Counted from the first letter of the stretch, positions 21,487-32,609 are shown. The stretch is DNA of 61,000 bases from Prorocentrum cordatum (GCA_963575745.1 CAUYUJ010003891.1:1225017-1286016); one strand, 5' to 3'. Notes: a model not told the origin generated them from the letters alone. Numbers and translations are program-made.

Positions 21487-22806
21487 GCGGGCGTGGGCGA
21501 TCGGGCGCCCAGGGCATACTTAATGAAGAGTTCGGGTGTAATATTGTTTTTTTAAAGGATCCCAGCCCACGTGAGAGGGGGCCCCAAGGGCCCCAGGCCT
21601 GCATGGGGGTTGGCCACTGGGGCGCCCGCGCGCCCACGCCCGCCTGATCAGGTTCGTCGCATACGTCTGGGTCGAGCCCGCGATCAGCCTGGAAGAGAGG
21701 ATCTACCGCCCGCGGCCTCCGCCGCGATCCTGGGCCGCAACGGGCACCTGGATCGACGGCTCAGGCCGAAGACTGGGCAGGAGGAGAAGGATCACCGAGA
21801 GGAGGCGAGAGGACGAGGATCGAGGAAAATAATCGAGGAGGGAGAGGGGTGATAAGGGTAGGAATGAGGATGGCAATCCAATGAGCGGGGAGGGTCGGGA
21901 GGAGGGAGGCGTGAGGGGGGGGTGGCCCGCCCTATCTCAGGCGGGTTGCGCCATGGCGCTGATCCCAGCGACGGCGGCGGCCCAGAAGAAAGAAACTAAG
22001 TTCCGCTTCGAGGCCACAGCAAAGGTCGCCGCCGAAGATATCGCCCAGGCGCCCAATCCTCACCATCAGTGTTCCTCGTCCGCCTCTTATTATTCCACCT
22101 CCCACTCCTATTCTTCCTCCTGATCCTTCAACTCCTCCATCTCCTCCCCCTCCTCCTCCTCCTCCAGGATCATCTTCCTCCTTGTCCTCATCCTCATCCT
22201 CCTGGTTCCTGGTTCCTGGCCCCTGATGGCGTGAGGAGTCGTCTACTGCCAGACCCTTCTTCCTCCTCCTCCTCCTCCTCCTCCTCCTCCTCGTCCTCCT
22301 TTCCTCGTCGCCGCCATCGCCGTCGTCGTCGTCGCCCCCTCCCGTCGCTGGAGGTGCTGCTGAACTACGCCGAGAGTCACGCCATGATGCCAGGCTACGC
22401 CGCATCCAGGGAAGAGGATAGAACATGCAATGGGGGGACGCCGCATGGGGGAATAGGGGGAGGCGGAGGCGAGTGGGAGGAGGAGGTGACGGATGAAGAT
22501 CCAGGTCGGGATGGGGATGATAATGAGAATCCAACGGAGGAGAAATGGAGATTGGGTGAGGATGGCCACGAGGGAGAGGATGAGGATCCAGGGTAGATTG
22601 TGGATAGTGGGTGATCGTGATGGTGGTGATGGTGATGACGATGCTGCCGATGGCATCGATGGCGAGAGTGCTGACGAAGGTGATGGTGATGGCGATCGTG
22701 AAAAGATCCCGAGTATGACGAGTATGCCAGTGTTGAAGAGTATGATGAGGATGAGCATGGGGTGTGGTGGTTGTGATGATGGTGTTGGTGATGGTGATGG
22801 TGGCGG

Positions 22807-22839
<33 letters not shown>

Positions 22840-25800
22840 CGATGTTAATGATGTTGCTGATGGTGGTGATGATGATACTCGTGCTGATGATGCTGCTGAT
22901 GGTGAGTATCATGGTGCTGCTGGTGACGGTGATGAATATGGTGGAGAGGAGAGGGAAGATGATGAGGATGAGGATGAGGATGAGAATGATGATGATGATG
23001 ACGATGGTGACGGTGATGAAGATGACGATGCTGACGATGATGGTGGCGCTGATGATGATGATGATGAGGAGGAGGAGGAGGAGGATGCCGATGACGTCGA
23101 TGGTGTCAACGATGACGGCTACGACCATCGGCGAGGCTACGAAGAAGGAAAGTACAAGATCCCAGAGTTCAACTACAGCCAGATGGACTTCAAAGACCGC
23201 TCCAAAGAAGATGAGCTGATGGCTCCCAGGGGGGGACCTCGTCGTCGTCAACCTCCTCTGCGCCCCCCGCTCCTCCTCGTCCCCTGTTCGCCTTCCGCGT
23301 GTGCTCGTTCTCTGCAAATCTTGAGGGCCCTGCGCGCCAATGGCATTATTCCTCCCCACCTGCCCTCAACGGATGCCCTCTCGATGCCGATCTCGATGAG
23401 CGCGCGCTTCCGTGAGTCTCATACCCTTTTCACTTAATGTAGCCTCATTATCCGATCCCTTCTCCGCAGTCCTCCTCCACTCCCGCAGTCGTCCGCATCG
23501 TCTCCACCGTCGCATGCAAACATCTCTCGTTCACCCGCCTCCCGATCGCCATCCTAACTGCCAGCTCCCCCTCACCCTCGGCCCCTTCGCGCGTCGCATC
23601 GCGGCGCCCAGATGCTGAGAAAGACATGTTGGAGTCCCTCGCTGCCCTCGCCGAGAACAAGCGCTACTCGCAGAAGACCATGGCGGAGCGCGGGGGGGGG
23701 GGGGCCCGAAGAGGAATGGGCAAGATGGGATGGGAAGGAGCTGGAGCGACAACTCAAGACGAGGGCGGCGGATAGGAAAGCGGTGGCGGGGGTGTCGGGG
23801 ACTAGTGGAAGGAGGGTAGCGGGAAGGGAAGGACGACGAGGAGGAGGAGGAGGATTGTGGTGATGATGATGATGATGATGACGATGATGATGCTGATGAT
23901 GTTGATGCTGATGATCCTGGTGATGCTATGACCGCTTGTATACAAGTATACGGGTATGCATATCCCGTTGATGGGACAGACCCGTTGATACAGATATACC
24001 CGTTGAGAGGGAGAGGGGAGAGGGGGGGGCAAGAGAGAGGGGGCGAGAAAGAGACGGAGAAAGTCAGCGAGACATTTGGAGCGAGATATCGAAAGAGCGT
24101 TCGAGAGAGACGGGTAAAGAAAGCGAGAGAGCGAGAGAGAAACAGAGAAAGAGAAACGAGCGAGAAACGCACAAGCATGAAGAGCGAGAGAGCGAGAGAG
24201 GGAGATAGAGAGAGGGAGAGAGAGAGAGCGAGAGAGATTGACCTCCGAGGATGGCTGGCACAAAGCATTCTGGACCAGCTACGTGAACGGCTGGCGAGAA
24301 GCTCACGGGCGGAAGCCTCAGACCAAACGTGTTGCTGGCGTAGGGTTCCAGCGCCCCGCTTCTCTCTACATGTCGCGGAGGAGGGCTCGCGACATGTTGA
24401 AGGGTGGGAGGTTAGAGCGGGATGGTCTCGACGGAAGAGGGGAAGAAAGGATGGAGGTGAGGCAAGCAAAGTAAAGATGGGGATTGGCAACAGAGGAGGG
24501 TCACCGAAGTAAGGAGGAGGATCAGGAAACCGTGAATACGAAGATCGCGGACAGGACATATGAGGATCTGTGTTATGGGTAACAAGGGTGATGAGAGTGA
24601 GAACTCATGATGATGACTAGGAGTACAGCGGCTAGATCACGGTTGGACTATCTTTCCCCGTGTTCCCCATCACTCCAGATTTCCTCCTCGTATTCCTCCT
24701 CATGCTCCACCTCGTGATCCTCCTTGCAGTTCTGGCAGTTCGTAGCCTTGGCCATACTTGATCCACGCTCCATGTTGTTACTGCCCCCGTAACCGCTCTA
24801 TCCCAATCCTCGGTAGGTCCCTGCAGTCTCGGACCATCCGCGTGATGTACTCGCACTTCTTGCGGACAAAGAGCCCGAAGGAGGGGCGACGGGAAAGGGG
24901 GTGGCACCGAACGCGCAGGATGAGCGGTGACAGCAACGGCAATATAGACGCTGGGGCACGATTCTGGCACACGGGGGGACAGGGAGGTCAGCAGCAGCAC
25001 TAGCATGTCAGAGAGTGATGGGCGCGGGCAGGTGAACGAAGACACCGTGATCAGCGACGCGGAGGACGAGGACGTGAGCGAGGCCGAGTTGCATGAGTAC
25101 CTGCAGACGTCCCTCATGGAGGAGGGGCGTCCTCAGCGCTCCCCCCTTGCCTCTTATGTGGTCGTCCTCCTTCTCATCCTCGCCCTCTGGGCATCAAACG
25201 CTATGTCATCATTCTTCTCCCCCTCATTCTCCTCCTCCTCCTCCTCCTCCTCCTCCTCCTCCTCCTCCCCCTCTTCCTCCTCCTCGAGGGTCCGTCTCCC
25301 TCGTCCTTGTCCTTGCTCCTCATCCCTCATCCTCCAACTCGAGGATCCTCATCCTCCTCCGCGTCGAGCCTCATCCCTCATCCTCAGTCTCCTGCTTCTC
25401 GGCAAAACGTAGGCTCGGATGCGACGCCCGTCAACGGATCCATTCGACCCCCCTTGTGAATGGGTAGTCGGTTCTTATGCGCATGATGATCACTCTATAT
25501 ATATACATAGCCCCGTATACGGTGCTCCGCCCTCCCCACCCGAAGGAGGAGTACGACCAAGACGTTCCACGCGCGCTGATCGACAAACATTCGGGAAACT
25601 GCATCGAATTGGATCAGTTGGCGGAGTCTCACTCGTCTTCCCGCCAGGATGAGTCCCAGACAGACGGCGTGGCGCCACTGGAGGATGACGACGATGATCA
25701 GAGTGCTCCAGCGACGGCGGCGACTCCTCCGAGCCCAGCCGCCCCTCCGACCCCAAAGCAGGCAGCGACTCCTCCGACTCCAAAGCAGGCAGCGACACCT

Positions 25801-27569
25801 CCGACTCCAAAGCAGGCAGCTCCGACCCCAAAGCAGGCAGCCCCGAGTCCAGAGCCAGCCCCAACCCCAGCTCCTGCAGCCCCGAGTCCAGCTCCTGCAG
25901 CCCCGAGTCCAGCTCCTGCAGCCCCGAGTCCAGAGCCAGCCCCGAGTCAAGCTCCTGCAGCCCCGAGTGCATCTAGTGCGGAGCGGCTGCCGTTCTACAA
26001 GAGCTTGCTCGGCTTGGGCAGCAGCACAAAGAAGAAGAAGAAGAAGGAGCAGAAGAAAGAGAAGAAGAAGAAGTCCATCAAGGAGGAGAACCCAGCAGCA
26101 GCGGCACCACCAGCAGCAGCAGAGGCCTTGCCAGTGCCGCCCACTCCACCGTCGTGGCTGGACGAGGAGGCTGGGGCTAAAGAGGCCAACTCGAAGAAGA
26201 GGAAAGCTGCGGGCCAGGCGAAACCAAAGGCAAAAGCAAAGGCGGCTGCTGCGGGCCAGGCGAAACCAAAGGCGAACGCTGCGGACCAGGCGAAACCAAA
26301 GGCGAAAGCAAAGGCGGCTGCGGGCCAGGCGAAGGCGGCTGCGGGCAAGGCGAAAGCAAAGCCAGAGGAGCCCGCGGTCGCAGCAGAGGACGACTCCTTC
26401 TACGAGGACCAGGAAGAGGAGGAGCGCGAGGAGGAGGAGGAGGAGGAGGAGGCGGGGCAGCAACCTGGTGACGAACCCGTGGACGGCGAGACGGCGGCGG
26501 AGGCGACCGAGGAGGCAGCCGTGGAGGCGCCCGAAGACGACGCGGTGATCGAGGTGGCGGAGGAGGCGGAGGAGGAGGAGAAGGAGGGGGGCATTTTGCC
26601 CCACATCGACGACGCGCCTGGCAGCACGAGCATGGGGTTTGACTTCCAGGGTGAGACCTGGACCAGCAGTCAGCGCCACAGGACCACCGAGGGCTTCGCT
26701 GGCATCGTGGTGAAGAAAAAGGGCACCAGCGGAAACGGCAACCAGATCACGCAGCTGCGCGACAACATGTGGAGCGACAACGACAAGAAGAGGCTGGGCT
26801 GCGCGGACGACAGGGAGATGAGCAAGACCGTCGGCAACTACGCGGTCACCCGCGTCGCTCAGACATCTTCGACTACCAGGGAGGAGGGCCAGAAGGCCAG
26901 GAAGGATGCCATGGGGTTCCTGGGCGTCGGATCTGGTGGACGGGGTGGGAGCGCCCGAGACGGAGGAAGTAGGAGAGAGCGAGGATGAGGACGACTAAGA
27001 GGATGAGCACGTGGACTGGGCTAGAGCACGAGGAGAGAGGAGGGAGGGGGAGAGGAGCCCGACGAGGAACACATGGAGAGAGGAGGGAGACGGAACACAG
27101 AGGAGGATCAGGAGGAGAAAGAGGGGAGGAGGAGCGCGAGCATGGAGGAGAAGAGCGAATGGTGTCGACGAGCCCGCCTAAGTGGGGAGGCGCTTGATGA
27201 TCGCGAAGTTTCTGAAGATATGATGTACACATGGGCACGCATGCGGCGGGAGGGGGTGTGCAGTCAGGGTAGACAGCCAGCGGTACGAAGGTAAGGGAGA
27301 CCATGCATAGGATCCATCATTCCTGGTGTAGTCCACCTCCCTCTCCCTATCCTTATCCTCCCGCCCCGCGCACTATCCCTCTCCATATCCGTTTTCTCCG
27401 TATCCATATCCCTCAACTCCCTCTCCTTATCCCGATCCGTATCTTCACCTCACCCTTGCCATCCCCTCAGCGCTGCCTGGGGAGGCGCGCTGTCTCGAAG
27501 CTGATTTTCGACGAGCTGCAGCGTCCTCAGCATCGACGTTGGTCCGAGGATTGGCTCGGGGCGCGGTGA
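21146..27569 (+). CDS. Gene D: multi-exon gene with Pro-rich and Lys/Ala-rich protein
   Basis: About eleven + strand exons can be placed, several with phase-consistent AG|G junctions (exon 1-2, 3-4, 5-6, 6-7). The first ATG with good context is 21146 (CCAAGATGG). The product begins Arg/Pro-rich, has short conserved-looking segments, a helical piece (GWHKAFWTSYVNGWREAHG), an acidic piece, then one long exon with PTPKQA-type and AGQAKPKAKAKA-type repeats and acidic runs. The Lys/Ala/Pro repeats resemble histone H1-like tails in composition only. Introns are filled by CT, GATGAT and GA repeats. Last exon and stop at 27569 are tentative. No family is recognised. The gene lies inside the 22 kb inverted-repeat-bounded interval with E and F. 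Confidence 0.55.
21487..21651 (+). mobile_element. Intron with terminal inverted repeats (introner-like), gene D
   Basis: 165 bases. Left arm 21481-21510 and right arm 21620-21649 are reverse complements at 28 of 30 positions (GATCAGGCGGGCGTGGGCG…). GATCAG abuts both splice sites. Removing 21487-21651 joins …EERI-R-FVAYVWVEP… in frame; read-through gives …RRAWAIGRPGHT and a stop. Structure matches introner elements, known in dinoflagellates among others, in which a DNA transposon becomes an intron. Confidence 0.72.
21652..21775 (+). CDS. Gene D exon 2
   Basis: Continues phase 2: FVAYVWVEPAISLEERIYR, then an Arg/Pro-rich tail. The donor is not determined. The frame becomes Arg/Glu-rich low complexity before a TAA near 21830. 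Confidence 0.5.
21946..22048 (+). CDS. Gene D exon 3
   Basis: After CTATCTCAG the frame reads GCAMALIPATAAAQKKETK, then FRFEATAKVAAEDIAQ. Ends GCCCAG|GCGCCC at phase 0, again a GC donor. Confidence 0.5.
22049..22353 (+). other. Gene D intron, CT-rich
   Basis: CTCCTCCTC-type pyrimidine repeat bounded by GCCCAG|GC and GCTGGAG|GTG. Removing it joins …AEDIAQ with VLLNYAESH… at phase 0. Confidence 0.5.
22354..22409 (+). CDS. Gene D exon 4
   Basis: 56-base exon: VLLNYAESHAMMPGYAAS(R). Ends CATCCAG|GG at phase 2. Too short to stand out as an open frame. Confidence 0.5.
22600..23110 (+). repeat. GATGAT/GATGGT repeat in gene D intron
   Basis: Interrupted trinucleotide array (GATGATGGT, GATGACGAT). 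It keeps acidic and Met-rich frames open, which are artefacts. It separates exons 4 and 5. Confidence 0.9.
23132..23229 (+). CDS. Gene D exon 5
   Basis: Reads GYEEGKYKIPEFNYSQMDFK, then DRSKEDELMAP(R). Ends CTCCCAG|GGG at phase 2. The 5' limit is unclear because the preceding GAT repeat is open in the same frame. Confidence 0.5.
23326..23411 (+). CDS. Gene D exon 6
   Basis: Starts after CTTGAG and joins exon 5 in phase: (R)ALRANGIIPPHLPSTDA…SMSARF. Ends TTCC|GTGAGT, a canonical GT donor at phase 1. Confidence 0.5.
23612..23688 (+). CDS. Gene D exon 7
   Basis: After GCGCCCAG: (H)AEKDMLESLAALAENKRYS then QKTMAE. The incoming phase 1 matches exon 6. Followed by a poly-G run. Confidence 0.5.
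23860..24240 (+). repeat. GATGAT and GAGAGA repeats in gene D intron
   Basis: GATGATGATG at 23863-23930, then a TATAC/GGGTATA stretch, then GAGAGA-rich sequence to 24237. Confidence 0.85.
24250..24335 (+). CDS. Gene D exon 8
   Basis: After CTCCGAG: DGWHKAFWTSYVNGWREAHG then RKPQTKR. Aromatic-rich and protein-like, phase 0 in. The 3' limit is approximate. Confidence 0.5.
24990..25124 (+). CDS. Gene D exon 9
   Basis: Ser-rich start, then GQVNEDTVISDAEDEDVSE and AELHEYLQTSLMEE; acidic. Ends GAGGAG|GGGC at phase 0. A CT-rich intron follows (to about 25400). Confidence 0.5.
25546..26900 (+). CDS. Gene D exon 10 (long, repeat-containing)
   Basis: About 1.35 kb open frame, the longest coding exon in the window. 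Order: EEYDQDVPRALIDKHSG…, PTPKQA repeats (25755-25850), PSPAPAA repeats (25850-25970), AERLPFYKSLLGLGSSTKK, a Lys run, AGQAKPKAKAKA repeats (26200-26370), acidic runs (26400-26590), then non-repetitive FDFQGETWTSSQRHRTTEG… to …NYAVTRVAQTSS. The conserved-looking ends argue that it is truly translated. The 3' donor is probably 26879 or 26900. Confidence 0.7.
27485..27569 (+). CDS. Gene D possible last exon
   Basis: After CTGGGGAG: (R)RAVSKLIFDELQRPQHRRW then SEDWLGAR and TGA at 27567. Phase matches a donor at 26879 or 26900. Tentative. Confidence 0.35.
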
Positions 27570-28420
27570 GGAAGATGACTCAATATGATTCGGGGAAGGG
27601 ATGCGGTAACAGATGAGGGGGGGAGCGCGAAGGATTGAGCAGGGACCGACCGTCCCGACATTACTACAGGCCTACCACCACTGAATGTTCTTAGAACCCC
27701 AAAAAGTTCGAAATACAACAACGATGTCCTCAGAACATGTTTCCGATCGATGTGTTAAAACAAGACAGTCCCAGCAAGAACTGCTCCACGAGCATTTCGT
27801 GGCAACCACAAAAGGTTATGATAGCATTGTTTGGTAGGCTGGGCGCGCTAGGGCGCTTCGCCACTGCTTGAAGGGAACGCGCGGGGGCACAAGAAGACAT
27901 GCCAGAGGAATGAGAGGGTGGGAGGGGGGTGCGAGGAGGAGGGGGAGGAGGAAGAGGACGAGGAGGATGAGGAGGAGGAGGGTGATGAGCAGGAGGAGGA
28001 ACATGGATCAAGCAGGTCGTCGTCGGTATCGTTTTCGTCGTCGTTGCTGCCTCGATTGGTCGTCGAATCGATTCGTAATGTGCGGTCGTGGGTATCGATC
28101 GTTTCTCGTCGTCTGTGTCGTCAGTATGGGCACCGTCGCGACTGTGCCTCCTTACGCTCCTGTGCGTTTTACTTGGCGAGGGAGGTAATGCGTTGAGCTA
28201 CGGCATCGGCGCCCTCGCCATCAATGGTGCATAAGAGGAGGGGATGCGGGGGCTGCGGGCAATTGAGAACATGAGAAGATGGCATTGGGAAGCGGAAGAT
28301 AAGGATGAGTAGGAGCAGGGAGAGGGGGCGAGGGGCCGCGCAAGACGATGAGACCCGAGGAGGAAGGAGTAGGAGAAAGAGAACATGATATTCATCGATA
28401 ACGGAGGGAACTCAAGGGAG
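27570..28420. other. Spacer with GAGGAG repeat, no gene assigned
   Basis: GAGGAG tract at about 27925-28010. Otherwise unique sequence with only weak open frames on both strands. Confidence 0.35.
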
Positions 28421-28489
28421 GTGAGCAGCCAGCCAGCGCTTCGACCGACCTGGCGGACGGCTGCAGCGACCCTCACGCAGGGAAACAGC
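28421..28489 (+). CDS. Possible small exon
   Basis: Reads EVSSQPALRPTWRTAAATLT and ends CACGCAG|GG. It could extend gene D or belong to another transcript. Confidence 0.25.
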
Positions 28490-28539
28490 CATAGCGGGGG
28501 CGCGCGGTCGTCCCAGCACTTGTCTCATCCCCTCCTCGA

Positions 28540-28800
28540 CTCTCAAGCCCTCGTCCCAGCCCTTATCTCAGCCCCTCCGCGGGACCGTCTGCTCTCCGCG
28601 CGCAGCCCCATCCGACCCCCTGGTGACCGACGGTCTGCGCGCAGCCTGCGCGCGGGGCCGTCGGCTGCATGGGGGGCGCGGTGGAGCCGACGACCCCGCG
28701 CGCAGTCCCAACGCTGACGTCGGCTGGGGCTGTGCGCGGGGCCGTCAACTCTCACGTGGGCACCGTCGGCTGGGGCTGCGCGCGTATCCCAACCCTCATA
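28540..28800 (+). repeat. Degenerate GTCGGCTGGGGCTGCGCGCG repeat
   Basis: Several imperfect copies of GGCCGTCGGCTG…GCGCGCGGG occur over about 260 bases. The result is GC-rich and self-complementary. Confidence 0.5.
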
Positions 28801-29089
28801 CATATGAACCACGAACCCTCATCCGTGTCCTAATCCTACTCCTCATGTTCCATGTGATTCGGTGCCAGTTTAAGGTTCGAGGGAGGCTGGGCGCAGGCTT
28901 CCCCCTTTCCGCCGAAAGACTCGCGCTCACCGACGCCAGTTTGCAGCGGGCGAATAGGGAGTTGCCAGTTTGCAGCAGGCGAATAGAATGACATGGTGAA
29001 TGTTGATTTGCCATGCGCTGTCAGGGGCTATCGGGATCCACGCGTGTGTGCTTGAAGCGCAGGTGAGACGATGATAGGATGGCGGAGTG

Positions 29090-29310
29090 GATGAGGAGGA
29101 GGAGGAGGAGTCGGAGGAGGAGGCGGAGGAGGAGGAGGAGGGGGGGCGAGGGGGATGAGGGGGATGCTGATGATGCTGATGATGATGATGATGATGATTC
29201 TGCGCTGCTGCTGCTGATGATGATGGTGATGATGATGATGATGGTGATGAGGAGGATGAGGAGGAGGAGGCTGAGGAGGAGGAGGCTGAGGAGGATGAGG
29301 AATGCGAGGC
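29090..29310 (+). repeat. GGAGGA and GATGAT repeats
   Basis: GGAGGA at 29095-29160, GATGAT at 29160-29250, then GGAGGCTGA steps. Confidence 0.9.
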
Positions 29311-29640
29311 TGGCTGGAGAATAGCGTCAGTTGTATCTCACGGCGCCTGCTGACTCATCTGGGACACCCTCGCTTTAAACACCGCCCGTTCATCGTGTGA
29401 CCCCTTTTATATGGGCCCCCGTGGGGCCCGAAGCTAAACCCATAGAGATGCGATGTAAACCTTCGGGGGGCCGAAAAGAAACCAGCAACTCCAATGGGAC
29501 AATCGCCCCCTAGTGGTGGCGTCGGCTTGTTGGATGAGCGGGTTGGCGTCGCAAGGGGGGCCCAGACGAACCAGCGCAAGTAGCGATAGTCAGGGCGAGA
29601 CTCGGGGGGGGGGGTCGAGGAAGAGAAGGTGTGAGGGGAC
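29311..29640. other. Spacer, no gene seen
   Basis: Unique sequence. No conserved-looking frame. Confidence 0.35.
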
Positions 29641-29824
29641 GACAGCAACGACGCCGACGTGCAGCGACCGACTGGGCGACGCAACAACGACAACAAACGG
29701 CCACGCGCAACGACCGCGGTGCGGGCAAACAACCACGACAACGAAGATAACGACGATAACGACGACGATGGTGACGACCACGACGCCGACGACGACCGCG
29801 ACGACGCAAACCACGATCATGACC

Positions 29825-29860
<36 letters not shown>

Positions 29861-29930
29861 TCCACCAACGGCCACGACGACGACCACGACGACGACGACG
29901 ATCGGGGCGAGACCAGAAGAGAAGGACAGC
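29640..29930 (+). repeat. GACGAC/AACGAC repeat
   Basis: Interrupted three-base repeat (GACGACGAC, AACGAC) that keeps Asp-, Thr- and Arg-rich frames open. Confidence 0.88.
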
Positions 29931-29969
29931 ACCCGCCCCCCCTCCCCCCCCCTCCCCCCATGGCCCGCC

Positions 29970-30020
29970 GAGGTGCTGGCCAGGCGCGATATCGCCAACG
30001 CTGCGTACAAGATCAGGGCC
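29970..30020 (+). CDS. Possible small exon
   Basis: After GCCGAG the frame reads VLARRDIANAAYKI(R), ending GATCAG|GG. Composition is exon-like and the splice context is the same AG|G as in genes D and E. Unassigned. Confidence 0.3.
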
Positions 30021-30190
30021 GCACGCCTTTCTTACAGTACTGACTGCGGAAGCAAAGGCGCACTTTGGCTGCGCAGGGCTGCGCCCGCCCCTCGACCCCC
30101 CCACCCCCCATATTGATCGTTGCGTGGTGTGTGTGGCGTCGGTGGGGTTGATCTGGGTGGTTAGGCGTTTCGGGTGCAGCCCTGCGCGCC

Positions 30191-31205
30191 ATGGCGGAAC
30201 CCCTGGAACCCGAAGGGTTGCCCAAGCTGCTGCCCGATGGGGTTCATGGAATCCGAATCATGGAATTCATGGAATTCGAATGGCTTCATCGTGGAATTTC
30301 ATGGAATTCATGGAATCATGGAATTCGAATGGTTTCCTCATGGAATTTCATGGAATTCATGGAATTCATGGAATTCGAATGGTTTCATAATGGAATTCAT
30401 GGAATTCACGAAATTCACATAATGGAATTTCATGGAATTCATGGAATTCGAATGGTTTCATCATGGAATTCACGGAATTCATGGAATTCATGGAATTCAT
30501 GGAATTCGAATGGTTTCATAATGGAATTCACGGAATTCATGGAATTCACGGAATTCCCATTTTGGAATTTCATGGAATTCATGGAATTCGAATGGTTTTA
30601 CGGAATTCATGGAATTCATGGAATTCATGGAATTCGAATGGTTTCATCATGGAATTTACGGAATTCATGGAATTCATGGAATTCACGGAATTCCCATAAT
30701 GGAATTTCATGGAATTCATGGAATTCGAATGGTTGCATCGTGGAACTTCATGGAATTCATGGAATTCATGGAATTCGAATGGTTTCATCATGAAATTTAC
30801 GGAATTCATGGAATTCGTGGAATTTACGGAATTCCCATAATGGAATTTCATGGAATTCATGGAATTCGAATGGTTGCATCATGGAATTTCATGGAATTCA
30901 TGGAATTCACGGAATTCCCATAATGGAATTTCATGGAATTCATGGAATTCATGGAATTCATGGAATTCGCATGGTTTCATAATGAAATTCATGGAATTCA
31001 TGGATTTCACGGAATTCCCATAATAGAATTTCATGGAATTCATGGAATTCGAATGGTTTCATCATGGAATTCACGGAAATCATGGAATTCATGGAATTCA
31101 CGGAATTCATGGAATTCCAACGGTTTCCGAATGGAATTCATGGAATTCATGGAATTCGCTGAATTCACGGAATTCATGGAACCCCGATGGTTCCGCAACG
31201 GAATT
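30191..31205 (+). repeat. ATGGAATTC satellite, about 970 bp
   Basis: From 30238 the sequence is a 9-base GGAATTCAT repeat punctuated by GGAATTCGAATGGTTTCAT and GGAATTCACGGAATTCCCA blocks; EcoRI sites (GAATTC) are extremely dense. The period is a multiple of three and lacks stops, so frames such as MEFMEF and HGIHGI stay open. An ATG at 30191 opens a short unique peptide (MAEPLEPEGLPKLLPDG) that runs straight into the satellite. I do not think the satellite is coding. Confidence 0.93.
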
Positions 31206-31269
31206 TCATGGAATCCGAATGGTCGTTCCCCCTGCGCCCCCGAGCTAAGTGCGGGCGTGGGCGACGGGG

Positions 31270-31690
31270 CCGAAGTGCAATCGTGGGGGGAATGGGGGGG
31301 GGGGGGAATTGGCGCATGGGGGGGCGGGCGCTGTCCATGCTGGCGACGTGGAAGTGTTGGCGCGCTTGCGCGCGCCGCAGTACTGCTGCGTTTGCAGCAG
31401 GCGAATAGGTCCTGGCGTGCATCTATATATACATATACACGAGCCAGAAAAAAAAACGACGAGGGCGAGGAGGGGGAGGGGGGGAGGAGGGGGCGAAGGA
31501 GGACCCGAGAAGGAGGGGGGAGAGGAGGGAGGAGGAGGAGGAGGAGGGGGAGGAGGAGGAGGGGGAGGAGGAGGAGGAGGAGGAGGAGGAGGAGTCGAGC
31601 GCGCGGAAGGAGGAGGAGGAGGAGGAGGAGGAGGAGTGGGAGGATGAGGAAGGAAGAGAAGGAGGAGGGCGAGGAGGAGGAGGAAAAAGA
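31270..31690 (+). repeat. G-rich and GGAGGA purine tract
   Basis: Poly-G and GGGGA steps, then GGAGGA, with a short unique interval at about 31330-31450. Confidence 0.8.
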
Positions 31691-31819
31691 GGAGTGGGGG
31701 CGGCTCGCGAGGCACGACGCCACGCGCCTTGCCGCGTGCGAGATCGTTCAGGCCCCCCGTCAGTGCGCACGGGCCCGATCCAAATTCTGGAGACAGTTCG
31801 CACGTGCCAGTAACAGATA

Positions 31820-32365
31820 TGTGTATGTATGTCTACACATATGCATGTGTTTATGTATGTATGTATGTATGTATGTATGTGTGTGTATGTATGTGTGTAT
31901 GTATGTATGTATGTATGTATGGATGTATGTAATACGTATGCAGGTATGTTTGTATGTATGCCTGCATGTATGTATGTATGTGTGTATGTATGTGTGTATG
32001 TGTGTATGTAGGTGTGTGTTCACGTAGACGTATGTATGCGTATATATATGTGTGGTTGCAGGTATGCAACTATGCATGCATGCATGCATGCAGACCTGCA
32101 TGTACGTATGTGTGTATGTACGTGTATATGTGTCCAGCATATCCGTGCGCAGTTATGTATGTATGCACACATGTATGTTCAGATGTATGTATGTAAGTAC
32201 GCATGCGTGCATGCACGCATGCATGTATGGACGTATGGGCGTGTGTGCGTATGTTTGCTTGTTTGCATGGATGTGGATGTAATGTATGTACGTGTGTATC
32301 TATGTTTGTAGGTGCATATATATGTGGGTACGAGTATGCAAATGTAAATGTATGTATGGAGCTAC
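31820..32365 (+). repeat. TATG/TGTATG repeat
   Basis: About 540 bases of (ATGT)n and TGTATG steps with GCATGCATGCATGCATGC at about 32073-32100. It ends just before gene E. Confidence 0.92.
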
Positions 32366-32460
32366 ATACGCACTCTGCGTTCGACGGCGCACATCTGCCC
32401 CCCAGGGGGGGGAGGGGGGCGCATGCAACTCAGGATGATGGTCCAGGGTAGCGCCTGGCC

Positions 32461-32609
32461 ATGGAGACCTGGGCAGGGGAGGCGATGCCGCCGAAGGGAG
32501 GTTCCAGCAAGCCGAAGAAGGCCAAACCCAGAGACAGCGTGGGCAAAGAAAAACGGGCTGCGAACGCTGAACACGAGAACGCCATGGCCCGCTTGAGGCG
32601 ACGTTTCAG
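32461..32609 (+). CDS. Gene E exon 1
   Basis: ATG at 32461 (METWAGEA) or, in the same frame, 32485 (MPPKGGSSKPKKAK). Lys-rich, then ENAMARLRRRF. Ends TTTCAG|GGC at phase 2. Confidence 0.6.

Noticed and set aside
23531-24559. 342-residue minus-strand Ser/Leu-rich frame
   Set aside because: Antisense to gene D exons 7-8 and the GA/GAT repeats; low complexity.
30238-31205. Resemblance to human GGAAT satellites (contamination)
   Set aside because: The unit is GGAATTCAT with GAATTC throughout, not GGAAT/CATTC pentamers, and both sides continue into the same kind of GC-rich sequence.
30191-32027. 200- and 364-residue frames of MEFMEF/HGIHGI type
   Set aside because: The 9-base satellite lacks stops in any frame, so length carries no information.
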